Below, piece by piece: positions 8,331 to 16,724 of a stretch of DNA of 64,000 nucleotides (position 1 is the stretch's first letter; each line of letters opens with the position of its first letter). The position numbers and the translations under genes were made by a program. Origin of the DNA: JADZEM01 sp046328125. GTDB taxonomy: Bacteria; Chloroflexota; UBA6077; JACCZL01. The notes under the pieces are model-generated. The model did not search any database, was not told the DNA's origin, and worked only from the letters and a program-made list of their open reading frames with translations. The stretch spans positions 1 to 64,000 of the forward strand of contig JAXLXF010000007.1 of the NCBI GenBank assembly GCA_046328125.1, written 5' to 3'.

Positions 8331-9629
8331 TCACTCGGCGGCGGCGGCGGGCTGCCGCGTGAACGGCAACAGGCACAGGGCCACCACGATCGATCCAGCC
8401 ATCAAGGCGAAGATCGCGCGTGGCCCGTGCAGGTCGGACAGCGTGCCGGCGGCGAGCGCCGCGATCGGCGCTGCGATCGACCCGGCCGCGGCCAGCATAC
8501 CGGTTGCCGCCCCAATGTGGTGGCGCGGGACGAGGTCGGCCAGCAGCGGAACCGTCAGCACCATCACCGCCGCGTTCCCAACACCGCCGACGAGAAACGT
8601 CACCACCCCCTCGCCGGGCGTGGTGATGACCAGACCACTCAACGCGGCGCACCCGAGCGCGACGGCGCCGGCCGCCATCACCCGCCGCTTGCCCAGTTTG
8701 TTGCCCAGCGCGCCGACCGGGATCGCCATCGCCATCGTCGCGAGGAGCATCAGGCCGGGCAACAGCTGCGCCTGCCCGACCGTCCCGTGCAGGATGTCGC
8801 GCACGTACACCGAGACGAGCGGCATGACGGCGTTGACGCCGGACCAGTAGAAGAACATGACCAGCCCGAGCACGAGCGCGGCATGGTAGCGGCGGATTCC
8901 GTCGCCCGGCACGACGGGCGCGTCGTCGACGGCGCCGGCCCCGGAGGAGACGCGTTCGGCGAGCCAGGCGGACGGCGGCGGCTCTCTGACCACGACCACG
9001 GTGGTCAGGATCGCCAGGGCCATCAACCCGCCGGCGACCAGGAAGGCGTCGTCCGGCACCGATTCTGACCACCAGAGGTAGCCTACGACCAGGAAGCCGA
9101 CCTGGCTGGCCATCTCGACGCCAACCATCAACGCCGACAGACCGTTACGCTCGTCGGGGACGGTCAGATCGGCCACCAGCGCCCGATGGATGTCGTCCAT
9201 CGCGTTGAACGTGACCGTAAACAGCAGGACCGTGAGGATCGTCGTCACGAGCGCGCTGGCGTTGCCCGGCAGCCAGCCGAGATCGAGCGGCAGCGGCCAG
9301 CGGCCAATCGTCGGCGTCAGGGCCAGCAACGCTGCGGAGGCCAGCCCGCCAACCAGGATGAATGGACGGCGGCGCCCCAGCCAGCCCAGCCAGATCCGGT
9401 CCGACCAGGCCCCGGCGAGCGGCGAGACGATGGCGCCCTCGAAGGTGCGGGTGTTCCCGAGCAGTCCGAGCAAGAGGTAGGAGCTGGTGAAGCCGGTCAG
9501 CCAGAGCGGCAGGGTGAAGTTGTTGAAGGCGCTGAAGACGCCGACGCCGACACTGCAGGCCAGGAAACCGAGCCGCTGGCCGCCTGAGAGCCGTGGCGGC
9601 GCCGTCGTGGGCGCGGCGAGTCCGAGCAT
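8331..9629 (-). CDS. MFS transporter
   Basis: A 432-residue protein with about twelve hydrophobic segments and a long polar central loop, as in major facilitator transporters. The motif region W-S-D-R-I-W-L-G-W-L-G-R-R-R-P-F after helix 2 resembles the MFS motif A of the sugar/proton (SLC45-like) branch. The start is taken as the ATG at 9629 (MLGLAAP), because longer starts would run into the upstream Usp gene. It is probably the third gene of an operon with the 90-residue protein and the Usp. Substrate unknown. Confidence 0.85.
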   Translation of the reverse strand: MLGLAAPTTAPPRLSGGQRLGFLACSVGVGVFSAFNNFTLPLWLTGFTSSYLLLGLLGNTRTFEGAIVSPLAGAWSDRIWLGWLGRRRPFILVGGLASAALLALTPTIGRWPLPLDLGWLPGNASALVTTILTVLLFTVTFNAMDDIHRALVADLTVPDERNGLSALMVGVEMASQVGFLVVGYLWWSESVPDDAFLVAGGLMALAILTTVVVVREPPPSAWLAERVSSGAGAVDDAPVVPGDGIRRYHAALVLGLVMFFYWSGVNAVMPLVSVYVRDILHGTVGQAQLLPGLMLLATMAMAIPVGALGNKLGKRRVMAAGAVALGCAALSGLVITTPGEGVVTFLVGGVGNAAVMVLTVPLLADLVPRHHIGAATGMLAAAGSIAAPIAALAAGTLSDLHGPRAIFALMAGSIVVALCLLPFTRQPAAAAE

Positions 9630-9660
9630 CTGCCGGCCTTCGCCGCGTCCTCGACCGGAC

Positions 9661-10821
9661 CTATTCGCCCAACGAGACCGGCTCGCCGACGACTGCAGAA
9701 GCCGACCGTCGCAGCCGTTCGGCGAGGGCACGGGCCTTCAGAACGTGGCTGTAGTCGTACCCGGGGGCGTGGCCCAGCGCTCTGAGGCTGCGCTCGATGA
9801 GCTCCAGGTCCGCCTCGCTGACCGCGATCTGCAGCGTCGGTGTATCTGGCTCGTCGAGCGCCGACCTGGCGGACGACGGCACGTGCACGGCTTCCGCGCT
9901 CGGTCGCGTCGAGTCTGTCGCCTCAGCTTCGCCGACCGCCGGCGGGCGCACCAGCAAGAGCGGGACGGTGATGTGCCGCAGGGTGGCAGTAGCCACGCTG
10001 CCGAGGATCAGGCGGTTCAGGCCGCCATGTCCGTGCGTCGCCATCACGACGACGTCCACCTCGCGTTCTCGTGCGAGCTTGCCGATGACGTGGGACGGGT
10101 CTCCAACAATGACGTCAGTGGTGGCGGGCACGCCGTGCTCGGCAAGCTGCGTCGCAAGACCGTCGAGGTAGCCGCGGGCACTCGCGACTTCGGCATCCTC
10201 GTCGTACGGAACGTAGGCGAACCCGTCGCCGTAGAGCGGGTACGGCACCGGCTGGACGACCTGGAGCAGCGTGAGCGACGCGCCAAACGGCTCGGTCAGC
10301 AGCTCGGCGGCCTGGAGCGCACGCGTCGAGAGCTCCGAGCCGTCGAGCGGCACGAGCAGCGACTGTGGTCCCTCGGCCGGCCAGGCGTGCCCGACGATCG
10401 AGGGAATCAGCAGGACCGGCACGGTGGCGCGCCGCAGGATCTGGTCGGCGACGCTGCCGTACAGCATGCGGCTCAGGCCGCCGCGACCATGAGTTGACAT
10501 GACGATCAGGTCGGCGTGCTGGCGGCTGGCCGCACCGAGAATCCCATGCACGGGATCGTCGTAGTAGACGTGCGTCTCGGTCTCGATACCAGCGGCGCGG
10601 AGACGGGTCGCAGCGGTTCTCAGATACTCTTCGGCCCCCATCGTGACGACGAACTGCGCCTCGACCGGGTCCATACCTGGGAGCGTGTGGGCCTCAACGG
10701 CCTGGACCAGGACGACTCGTGCCTGGCAGCGTTTGGCGAGGACAACCGCGTAGACGAGAGCACGCTCCGCCAGGAGCGATCCATCCAGTGGGAGCAAGAT
10801 AGTTTTCAACACGATGGTCAC
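9661..10821 (-). CDS. Universal stress protein, two Usp domains plus tail
   Basis: Tandem Usp domains occupy about residues 1-145 and 150-295. Each carries the ATP-binding pattern G-x2-G-x9-G-S, in STHGRGGLSRMLYGS and ATHGHGGLNRLILGS, so both probably bind nucleotide. About 90 extra residues follow, a Ser/Pro/Ala linker and a charged helical tail, absent from the other two Usp proteins in this window. The start is GTG at 10821; a GTG three codons downstream is an alternative. It lies between a small conserved-looking protein and an MFS transporter on the same strand. The role is stress resistance or dormancy by family knowledge. Confidence 0.9.
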   Translation of the reverse strand: MTIVLKTILLPLDGSLLAERALVYAVVLAKRCQARVVLVQAVEAHTLPGMDPVEAQFVVTMGAEEYLRTAATRLRAAGIETETHVYYDDPVHGILGAASRQHADLIVMSTHGRGGLSRMLYGSVADQILRRATVPVLLIPSIVGHAWPAEGPQSLLVPLDGSELSTRALQAAELLTEPFGASLTLLQVVQPVPYPLYGDGFAYVPYDEDAEVASARGYLDGLATQLAEHGVPATTDVIVGDPSHVIGKLAREREVDVVVMATHGHGGLNRLILGSVATATLRHITVPLLLVRPPAVGEAEATDSTRPSAEAVHVPSSARSALDEPDTPTLQIAVSEADLELIERSLRALGHAPGYDYSHVLKARALAERLRRSASAVVGEPVSLGE

Positions 10822-10855
10822 ATCCCTGGAGACGTGTTTTCACGCTGGCCGTCGA

Positions 10856-11128
10856 TCAGCGGCCGGTCGTCGAGTGCCGCTGCGGCGGCAAGCCGAGGAT
10901 CGTGGTCGCCTGCGATCTCATCCCAAGTCCCACGCAGTCCCAGTAGGTGGCGTACAGGGCGTGGTTCACGAGCCGCCGCTCCGCTGGCTCGAGGCCGGGC
11001 CGGCCGCTGAGTGCGACGAGGCGGTACAGGCGGCGCACCATGAACTGTTCGGGCGTCATCCGTCGCGCGACAGCACCGGCTTCGTTGGTGTCAGGTTCAA
11101 TCTCTGGCGATCGTATCCACCCGATCAT
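10856..11128 (-). CDS. Small protein of unknown function before usp
   Basis: A 90-residue protein I do not recognise. The ATG at 11128 is preceded by a clear GGAGG with 8-nt spacing, and the body (TPEQFMVRRLYRLVALSG..., YATYWDCVGLGMRSQ) reads like a folded helical protein, not a shadow frame. It ends 34 bp before the Usp gene on the same strand and so is probably co-transcribed with it. A single Cys is present, and there are no membrane segments or known motif. Confidence 0.65.
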   Translation of the reverse strand: MIGWIRSPEIEPDTNEAGAVARRMTPEQFMVRRLYRLVALSGRPGLEPAERRLVNHALYATYWDCVGLGMRSQATTILGLPPQRHSTTGR

Positions 11129-11320
11129 GGTCGTGTCCTCCGAGCTCCGTCCGCCCGACGTCATAGCGCGGGCAACGCGTCGTGGTGCCGTGATTACAGT
11201 CTCCACCCCGGCGCGACCCCGCCGGGAGGGTAGGTTGCCGCGAGAATCGCAGGACGGATGTCACGTTGACCGAATCGGCATCGCAGGGATGCCAGGAGCC
11301 TGGCGGCCCCCCGGAACCGT

Positions 11321-11330
11321 GACATCTGTC
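11321..11330. promoter_or_regulatory. GACATCTGTC motif, possible shared operator
   Basis: GACATCTGTC (GACA-TC-TGTC) lies in the divergent gap between the small-protein/Usp operon and the ABC-exporter operon. The same ten bases recur at 31312-31321, in another divergent gap, and a near match lies at 26495-26507 before the response regulator. On the minus strand the flanks read GG before and ACGG after the core, shared with the 31312 copy. Function is inferred from position and recurrence only. Confidence 0.3.
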
Positions 11331-11384
11331 CCTGGCAGGTCCACGACGCGCGCGGTCTGATGAAGGCAGGGGGAGAGCCCGGCG

Positions 11385-12629
11385 ATGAACGAGAGCGCGT
11401 ACGCTCCTGCCGCGGGTCCGCCGAGTCGGGCGGGTCCGACGCCGGATGCTCGGAGCCCCTGGTCGTCCGAGCTGCCGTACCCGCTCCGCTCGGTCCTCCG
11501 GCGATGGCGCACCCTGATGGGGATCGTCGTCGGGGTCGGGCTGGCACTCGGACTGGCGATGACGCTGATGGCGACCAGTCGCGCGTCGGTCGATCTGCTG
11601 GCGGGAGACTATCGCCGCTCGTCCGCGGATCTGTACGTCCACGCCGAGGGCGGGACGCTCCTTTCGATCCTGCCAGGCGACGGCCCGGGCAAGATTCAGC
11701 ACGCCCGCAACGTGCTGACCCAGATCCGTGGCCTGCCGGGCGTCCAGACCGCCATTGGAACGATCACGTGGGCGGTCGAGCGCGAGCGGGCGGACCGCGA
11801 GCGTCGGAGCGACGAGCCGACCGAGCTGGTGTCGGCTGTCGGCGTTGACGGCGACCCGACCGTGGTGCCTGGAGCGGTCGTGCTGCAGTCCGGCCGCTGG
11901 CTCCAACGCGCGGACGAGCTGGTCGTCGGTCGTCGGCTGGCTCACGAGAAGGGCCTGGCGATCGGCGACACCCTGCGCCTGAACGAGCGCGACTTTCGGA
12001 TCGTCGGCATCGGGCGGCTGCGAGGGGTCGGCTGGGGCTCGGACGGGTTCGCCTACATGGAGTACCGGACCCTCCAGCAGCGCGCCGACCTCGGCGACGT
12101 CGTCAACCTCGCGATCGTCGATACGACCCAGCCCGAGCTGGCACGCGAACGGATCCCCGAGCTCGCGAGCCTCACGGTGAAGAGTCCGGCCGATCTGGTG
12201 CTCCAGGCCGAGAAGCTCATGGAGACCAGCGTCGTGATGCAGCAGATCCTGATCGGCCTGACGCTGGTGATCGCCGGGCTGTTCGTGGCCAACATGCTCG
12301 GCCGCTCGGTGACGGCGCGGCGGGTGGAGCTCGCGACCATGCGGGCCATCGGCATCCCCGGCCGCACCATCCTGCTGACCATCGCCGGCGAGGCGCTGTT
12401 CGTGATCGTGCTGGCGACTGTCGGCGGAATCGCGTTCAGCCTGACCGTCGGCTGGGCAATCGACGCCTATCTCGCCCCGCTCTACGGCATCGAATCGCTC
12501 TACGCGGCGGACGCCGATGTCTTCCTGACCGTGTTGCTCCTCGCGCTCGTACTCGGATTGCTGGCGGGGCTGGCGCCGGCACGACGCGCCACTCGCGTGG
12601 ACCCGGTCGAAGTGCTGCGGGAGGCGTGA
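11385..12629 (+). CDS. ABC exporter permease, FtsX/MacB type (first copy)
   Basis: A 414-residue permease with the FtsX/MacB_PCD layout: one N-terminal membrane helix (about 45-65), a large extracytoplasmic domain (about 66-280), then three membrane helices and the terminal signature PARRATRVDPVEVLREA. The early helix follows L-P-Y-P-L-R-S-V-L-R-R-W. The start is ATG 11385 after GGGGGAG. The next gene is a paralogue, and the third supplies the ATPase and adaptor, so this is one half of a heterodimeric exporter. The substrate cannot be told; the family moves lipoproteins, peptides and antibiotics. Confidence 0.9.
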   Translation: MNESAYAPAAGPPSRAGPTPDARSPWSSELPYPLRSVLRRWRTLMGIVVGVGLALGLAMTLMATSRASVDLLAGDYRRSSADLYVHAEGGTLLSILPGDGPGKIQHARNVLTQIRGLPGVQTAIGTITWAVERERADRERRSDEPTELVSAVGVDGDPTVVPGAVVLQSGRWLQRADELVVGRRLAHEKGLAIGDTLRLNERDFRIVGIGRLRGVGWGSDGFAYMEYRTLQQRADLGDVVNLAIVDTTQPELARERIPELASLTVKSPADLVLQAEKLMETSVVMQQILIGLTLVIAGLFVANMLGRSVTARRVELATMRAIGIPGRTILLTIAGEALFVIVLATVGGIAFSLTVGWAIDAYLAPLYGIESLYAADADVFLTVLLLALVLGLLAGLAPARRATRVDPVEVLREA

Positions 12630-12630
12630 C

Positions 12631-13860
12631 GTGCTGACGACGGGTCGGCTTCCAGCGGCCACGGTCGAGCCCGCGAGCACGGGCGGCGGCAGCGTGCTCG
12701 CGGACCTGCCCTATCCGGTCCGGGCGATCGCGCGGCGCTGGCGCGGCATGGTCGGCATGGTGCTCGGCGTGGGGCTGGCGCTTGGCATCGGCATGGCCCT
12801 GCTCGGCGTGAGCAACGCCTCGCTCGATCTTTACACGCGTGACTACCGGCTCTCCGGCGCCGACTTGCGGGTCATCACGCACGGCGGCACCCTGGTGCCC
12901 CTGCTGCCGAGCGACTCACCCGGCACGGTCAAGCACGCGACCAGCACTCTGAGCCAGATTCGCGGCCTGCCGAACGTCGCCGAAGCGGTCGGTATGATCT
13001 CCTGGGAGCTGGAGCGCGAGCGGCCCGGCCAGCAGCGGTCCGATCTTCCAGCCGAGCTTGTCGCCGTGATGGGCATCGACGGCGATCCAGAACGGATCCC
13101 GGGCACGGTCGTGCTCGACCAGGGCCGCTGGCTGCGACGCGGCGACGAGCTCGTCGTCGGGCCGAGGCTGAGCCGCGAGAAGCAGATCCGCCTCGGGCAA
13201 TCGCTCCGGCTGGCCGGCCGCGACTTCCAGGTGGTCGGCATCGGCAAGCTCCGTGGCTTCACGTTCCAGGGTGACAGCGTGGCCTACCTGGAGCGCCGCT
13301 CCCTGCGCCAGCGCGCCGAGGTCGGCGATCTCGTCAGCATGATCCTGGTTGACACGACGACGGTTGACGCCACCCGCGCGCGCATCGAGGAGCTGGACTC
13401 GCTGGCCGTCTACGACGTCACGCAGACGATCCAGCTGGCCGAGGACGCGGTGGCCTCCGACCGGCTCGGCCACTGGATCATGACGACCTTGACGCTCGCG
13501 ATTGCCGCCCTGTTCGTCAACAACATGATGAGCGGATCGGTCGAAGCACGCCGCCTCGAGCTGGCGACGCAGCGGGCGATCGGCATCCCCAACCGCACGA
13601 TTCTGCTGACCATTGCCGGCGAAGTGCTGCTGGTCTGCTCCGCCGCCTGGGTGGTCGGCGTGGGCGTCAGCACGCTCCTGGGGTGGTACATCAACGCGTA
13701 CATGGCGCCGGCCTTCGGGCAGGAATCGTTCTACGCCGCCGACGCCACGCTGTTCCTGACGGTGTTCGGGCTCGCGCTCGGCCTCGGGCTGGTCGCGGGC
13801 CTCGGGCCAGCCCGCCGAGCGACCGGCGTCAACCCGGTTGAGGTGCTCCGTGAAGCATGA
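12631..13860 (+). CDS. ABC exporter permease, FtsX/MacB type (second copy)
   Basis: A 409-residue paralogue of the preceding permease with the same order of parts and closely matching blocks (LPYPVRAIARRW, DYRLSGADLRV, RAIGIPNRTILLTIAGE, PARRATGVNPVEVLREA). It starts with GTG one base after the upstream stop, with GGGAGG nearby. The extracytoplasmic domain differs more than the helices, as expected for two halves that bind substrate asymmetrically. The end overlaps the ATPase start by 11 nt, so the three genes are translationally coupled. Confidence 0.9.
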   Translation: MLTTGRLPAATVEPASTGGGSVLADLPYPVRAIARRWRGMVGMVLGVGLALGIGMALLGVSNASLDLYTRDYRLSGADLRVITHGGTLVPLLPSDSPGTVKHATSTLSQIRGLPNVAEAVGMISWELERERPGQQRSDLPAELVAVMGIDGDPERIPGTVVLDQGRWLRRGDELVVGPRLSREKQIRLGQSLRLAGRDFQVVGIGKLRGFTFQGDSVAYLERRSLRQRAEVGDLVSMILVDTTTVDATRARIEELDSLAVYDVTQTIQLAEDAVASDRLGHWIMTTLTLAIAALFVNNMMSGSVEARRLELATQRAIGIPNRTILLTIAGEVLLVCSAAWVVGVGVSTLLGWYINAYMAPAFGQESFYAADATLFLTVFGLALGLGLVAGLGPARRATGVNPVEVLREA

Positions 13861-15358
13861 ACCGATGCTCGAATTGCGGCACGTCAGCCGCTGCTACGAC
13901 ACCGGCGAGACCCGCGTGGTGGCGCTCGACGACGTCTCGCTGACGATCGGCGCTGCCGAGCTCGTCGCCATCGCCGGGCCGTCGGGCGCGGGCAAGAGCA
14001 CCCTGCTCCAGATCGTCGGCCTCCTCGACCGCCCCACCGAGGGGACGGTCACGCTCGACGGCCGGGACCTCGGCGCGCTGAGCGACGCCGAACAGGCCCG
14101 GCTGCGGCTGGAGACGCTCGGCTTCGTGTTCCAGCGCTTCCACCTGTTCAACGACCTGACGGCGGTCGAGAACGTGGAGCTGCCGATGGAGGCGGCCGGG
14201 GTGCCGCGCGCCGAACGGCACGCCCGAGCGGCCACGCTGCTGCGAGCCGTCGGGCTCGGCGACCGCATGGAGTTCCGTCCGTCGCGGCTGTCCGGTGGAC
14301 AGCGCCAACGGGTCGCCATCGCGCGGGCGCTGGCGAACAACCCGCGCATCATCCTCGCGGACGAGCCGACCGGGGAGCTGCACAGCGAGGACAAAGCCCG
14401 CGTGATCGACCTGTTTCGCCAGTTCCACGCCGAAGGGAGGGCGATCGTCATGGTGACGCACGACAAAGAGGTAGCGGCCGTCGCCGAGCGCCAGATCGAG
14501 ATCCGGGACGGTCATGTGACCGAGATCTCGCCGTCCACGGCCCTCCCGCCGGCCGGCGGGGCGCACCCGCAACCGACGCTCCTCCTGCCGGACGGATCGC
14601 CGTGTCCGCTGCATGCCAGCGGTCCGCCGTCGCTAGCCTCACCCGTCACCGCGCCGGCCCTGGTGACGCCGACCATGCCCGTGCTTGCCGTTCCGACGCG
14701 GCGGCGCCGGGGTCGGAGCTGGCGGTCCCTGGCGCTGGTGGCGGCGCTGCTGCTGGCAGCCATCCTGGGCGGATACGCGCTGCTCGGCGGCTTCAGCAGG
14801 GGGCAGCCGGCCGCGCCTGTCGAGCAGACTGCCACGGTGAAGCGAGTCGGCCGGGGCGAGATCCGCCCGGACAGCGAGGCCATCGTGCGGTCGCTGGCTG
14901 GCGGCGTCGTGACGCGCCTCGCCGTGGACATCGGGACGAACGTGGCGGAAAACCAGGAGATCGCGCGGGTGCGGGCGCCGGACGGCTCGATCTCGGTGGT
15001 GACGGCCCCCTGGAACGGCACGATCACGAACCTGCCAGTCCACGCCGGCGACAGCGTCACGGCCGGCGCCATCGTCGCCGCTGTCGGCGACCTGAGCCGG
15101 CTGCGGGTCGAGACCGACGACGTGGACGAGTTCATGGTGGCGAGCATCCACCCGGGCCAGGCCGTCACCGTGACAGTGGACGCGATCGAGGGGCGAACGC
15201 TCCAGGGGCGGGTGCGGACCGTAGCGCTGCGCTCGCAGGAGACCGAGGACGGAGACGAGCACTACCCGGTCGTCGTGGATCTCGAATGGTCGCCGCCCGA
15301 TCTGCGACCCGGCATGACGGTGCGGGTCCACTTCCCGGAGGCGAGTGCGGCCCGATAG
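13850..15358 (+). CDS. ABC ATPase fused to HlyD/MacA-like adaptor
   Basis: About 500 residues joining two parts that are normally separate proteins. Residues 1-225 are a LolD/MacB-type ATPase: Walker A GPSGAGKST, signature LSGGQRQRVAIARAL, Walker B IILADEPTGEL, His switch MVTHD. After a Pro/Ala linker, one membrane helix (about 285-308) leads to a barrel-sandwich/biotinyl-lipoyl-like domain and a beta-barrel (RSLAGGVVTRLAVDIGT, TAPWNGTITNLPVHAGDSV, PGQAVTVTVDAIEG), as in MacA/HlyD adaptors. The start is GTG 13850, overlapping the permease. The ATPase would lie in the cytoplasm and the adaptor outside. The coding frame runs unbroken, so the fusion is real in this sequence. Confidence 0.88.
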   Translation: MKHEPMLELRHVSRCYDTGETRVVALDDVSLTIGAAELVAIAGPSGAGKSTLLQIVGLLDRPTEGTVTLDGRDLGALSDAEQARLRLETLGFVFQRFHLFNDLTAVENVELPMEAAGVPRAERHARAATLLRAVGLGDRMEFRPSRLSGGQRQRVAIARALANNPRIILADEPTGELHSEDKARVIDLFRQFHAEGRAIVMVTHDKEVAAVAERQIEIRDGHVTEISPSTALPPAGGAHPQPTLLLPDGSPCPLHASGPPSLASPVTAPALVTPTMPVLAVPTRRRRGRSWRSLALVAALLLAAILGGYALLGGFSRGQPAAPVEQTATVKRVGRGEIRPDSEAIVRSLAGGVVTRLAVDIGTNVAENQEIARVRAPDGSISVVTAPWNGTITNLPVHAGDSVTAGAIVAAVGDLSRLRVETDDVDEFMVASIHPGQAVTVTVDAIEGRTLQGRVRTVALRSQETEDGDEHYPVVVDLEWSPPDLRPGMTVRVHFPEASAAR

Positions 15359-15382
15359 GAACGGACGTCGCTATCGGGCCGC
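15347..15382. terminator. Perfect 12-bp stem at the end of the exporter operon
   Basis: GCGGCCCGATAG (15347-15358) and CTATCGGGCCGC (15371-15382) pair perfectly around a 12-nt loop. The left arm includes the stop codon of the ATPase-adaptor gene, and the hairpin lies between it and a convergent Usp gene, so it can serve both strands. There is no U-tract. Confidence 0.6.
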
Positions 15383-15437
15383 GAGGTGTGCCCTGGCGGC
15401 CTCGGTCTTGCCTGTCAGAGATGCTGTGGCGGCTCGC

Positions 15438-16319
15438 TCAGTGGGGCTGCTCCAGACCCGGTGGCCGGACGAGCACGATCGGGACGTGCGAGCGGTGCAC
15501 CGTGGTCGTCGCCACGCTGCCCATGGTCAGGCGGGCCAGCCCGGTCCGGCCGTGGGTTGCCATGACGATCAGGTCCACCTCCTCCTGCCGGGCGATCCTC
15601 GGGATCACGGAGGCGGGATCGCCCTCGTCTACCAGCAGATCGACTGGCCGCTCGCTCGGGCCGGGCGGGGCGGCGATGCCGTCCAGGTACTCGCGGGCCA
15701 CGGCGAGGTCTTCGGCCTTCGCGGCTCGCATCGCGACGCCGATCGGATCGAGCTGCCAGACGAAATCGGCCTTCTGCTCCACGACCCGCAGCAGCAGGAG
15801 ATCCGCGCCGATGGCCTGACCGAGGTCACGTGCCGGCCCGAGCGCCGCCTCAGACCGGTCAGAGCCGTCGAGGGGCACCAGGATCCTGGTCGGCCGGCCC
15901 TCTGGCAGCGGACGGTCGCACGCAGCCGGGATCAGCAGGACCGGCACGGTCGCCCTGGCCAGGAGCTGGTCCGCGACGCTCCCATACAGCCAGCGCCCGA
16001 GACCACCGAGACCGTGCGTGGACATCACGATCAGGTCGGCCCGCATGTCCGCCACGGCGTCGAGGATGACGTTCGCCGCATCGCCGTGGATCGTCCGCGC
16101 GGTGGCGTCGAGTCCGCCCTCGCGCAGGCGGGCCGCGAGGGCGTCGAGCCTCGTGAACGCGTCAACCCCCTGCTCGCGGTCGATCAGCGGCGGCATGGCC
16201 GGCAGCGCGTGCACGAGCCAGAGGCGGGCTCCGGTCGCGTGGGCAACCGACGCCGCGACCGGCAGGGCTCGCTCGGCACGCGCGGAGCCGTCGAGGGGAA
16301 CCAGGATGTTGGCAATCAT
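15438..16319 (-). CDS. Universal stress protein, two Usp domains
   Basis: A 293-residue protein made of two Usp domains, about 1-145 and 150-293. The nucleotide-binding patterns are STHGLGGLGRWLYGS and ATHGRTGLARLTMGS, both intact. The ATG at 16319 has AAGGGAG upstream. It has no extension, in contrast to the Usp at 9661. It is transcribed alone, away from the divergent acoAB genes, with which it shares a 405-bp gap. Stress or dormancy role by family. Confidence 0.92.
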   Translation of the reverse strand: MIANILVPLDGSARAERALPVAASVAHATGARLWLVHALPAMPPLIDREQGVDAFTRLDALAARLREGGLDATARTIHGDAANVILDAVADMRADLIVMSTHGLGGLGRWLYGSVADQLLARATVPVLLIPAACDRPLPEGRPTRILVPLDGSDRSEAALGPARDLGQAIGADLLLLRVVEQKADFVWQLDPIGVAMRAAKAEDLAVAREYLDGIAAPPGPSERPVDLLVDEGDPASVIPRIARQEEVDLIVMATHGRTGLARLTMGSVATTTVHRSHVPIVLVRPPGLEQPH

Positions 16320-16724
16320 CTCCGTGTCTCCCTTCCGGGCCGCGTTCGAAGGTCGCCAGACTGCCCGCGCCGCTCATGTCACGGGGCCGAGCTCGACGGG
16401 CTCGTGGGCGCCACGGCACGCGGCCAGGAGGCGTCATCTCCAGTCCCATCGTCCGCCGGGCAGGTCGCCGAGTCGGTTGCGGAGGGTAAACGGGGCGTGT
16501 CGGCGTCGCGGTCGTCGTGGCCGTTTACGTGGGCGCTACCTTCCGCAACCTGCCCGATGAGCCGGGCGCGGGATGATTGGGTTGGAGCCGAGTGGGGCGA
16601 GCCAGGCTCGGCCGGCGTCGCATCGCCGCTCGAAGGTCAGAGCGCGCCGACGCCGATGGCCGCGCCCTCCGCGTGACCTCACTCGGCCACTCCCACCATC
16701 ACGGCACAGCTGGAGGCTAGGAGC
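16320..16724. other. Divergent intergenic region, no gene seen
   Basis: No convincing gene was found in these 405 bases between the Usp and acoA. The region holds the Usp ribosome site, an imperfect inverted repeat (see 16475-16556), and at its right end the acoA ribosome site GGAGGCTAGGAGC. Promoters for both genes must lie here, but no clear -35/-10 pair was identified. Confidence 0.6.
16475..16556. repeat. Inverted repeat, one arm matching a dispersed repeat
   Basis: The left arm begins GGTTGCGGAGGGTAAACGG (16475-16493). The right arm (16521-16550) carries its complement in two blocks, CCGTTTAC and TACCTTCCGCAACC, split by a 9-nt insert. CGGGCAGGT-like sequence flanks both arms. The first 24 bases of the left arm recur with two mismatches at 28878-28901. 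It could fold as a large cruciform or RNA hairpin. The role is unknown; it may be a remnant of a small palindromic mobile repeat. Confidence 0.5.

Noticed and set aside
8331..9072. Minus-strand frame 7327-9072 running through the MFS and VOC genes.
   Set aside because: Low-complexity Arg-rich translation; recognised genes on both strands cover the region.
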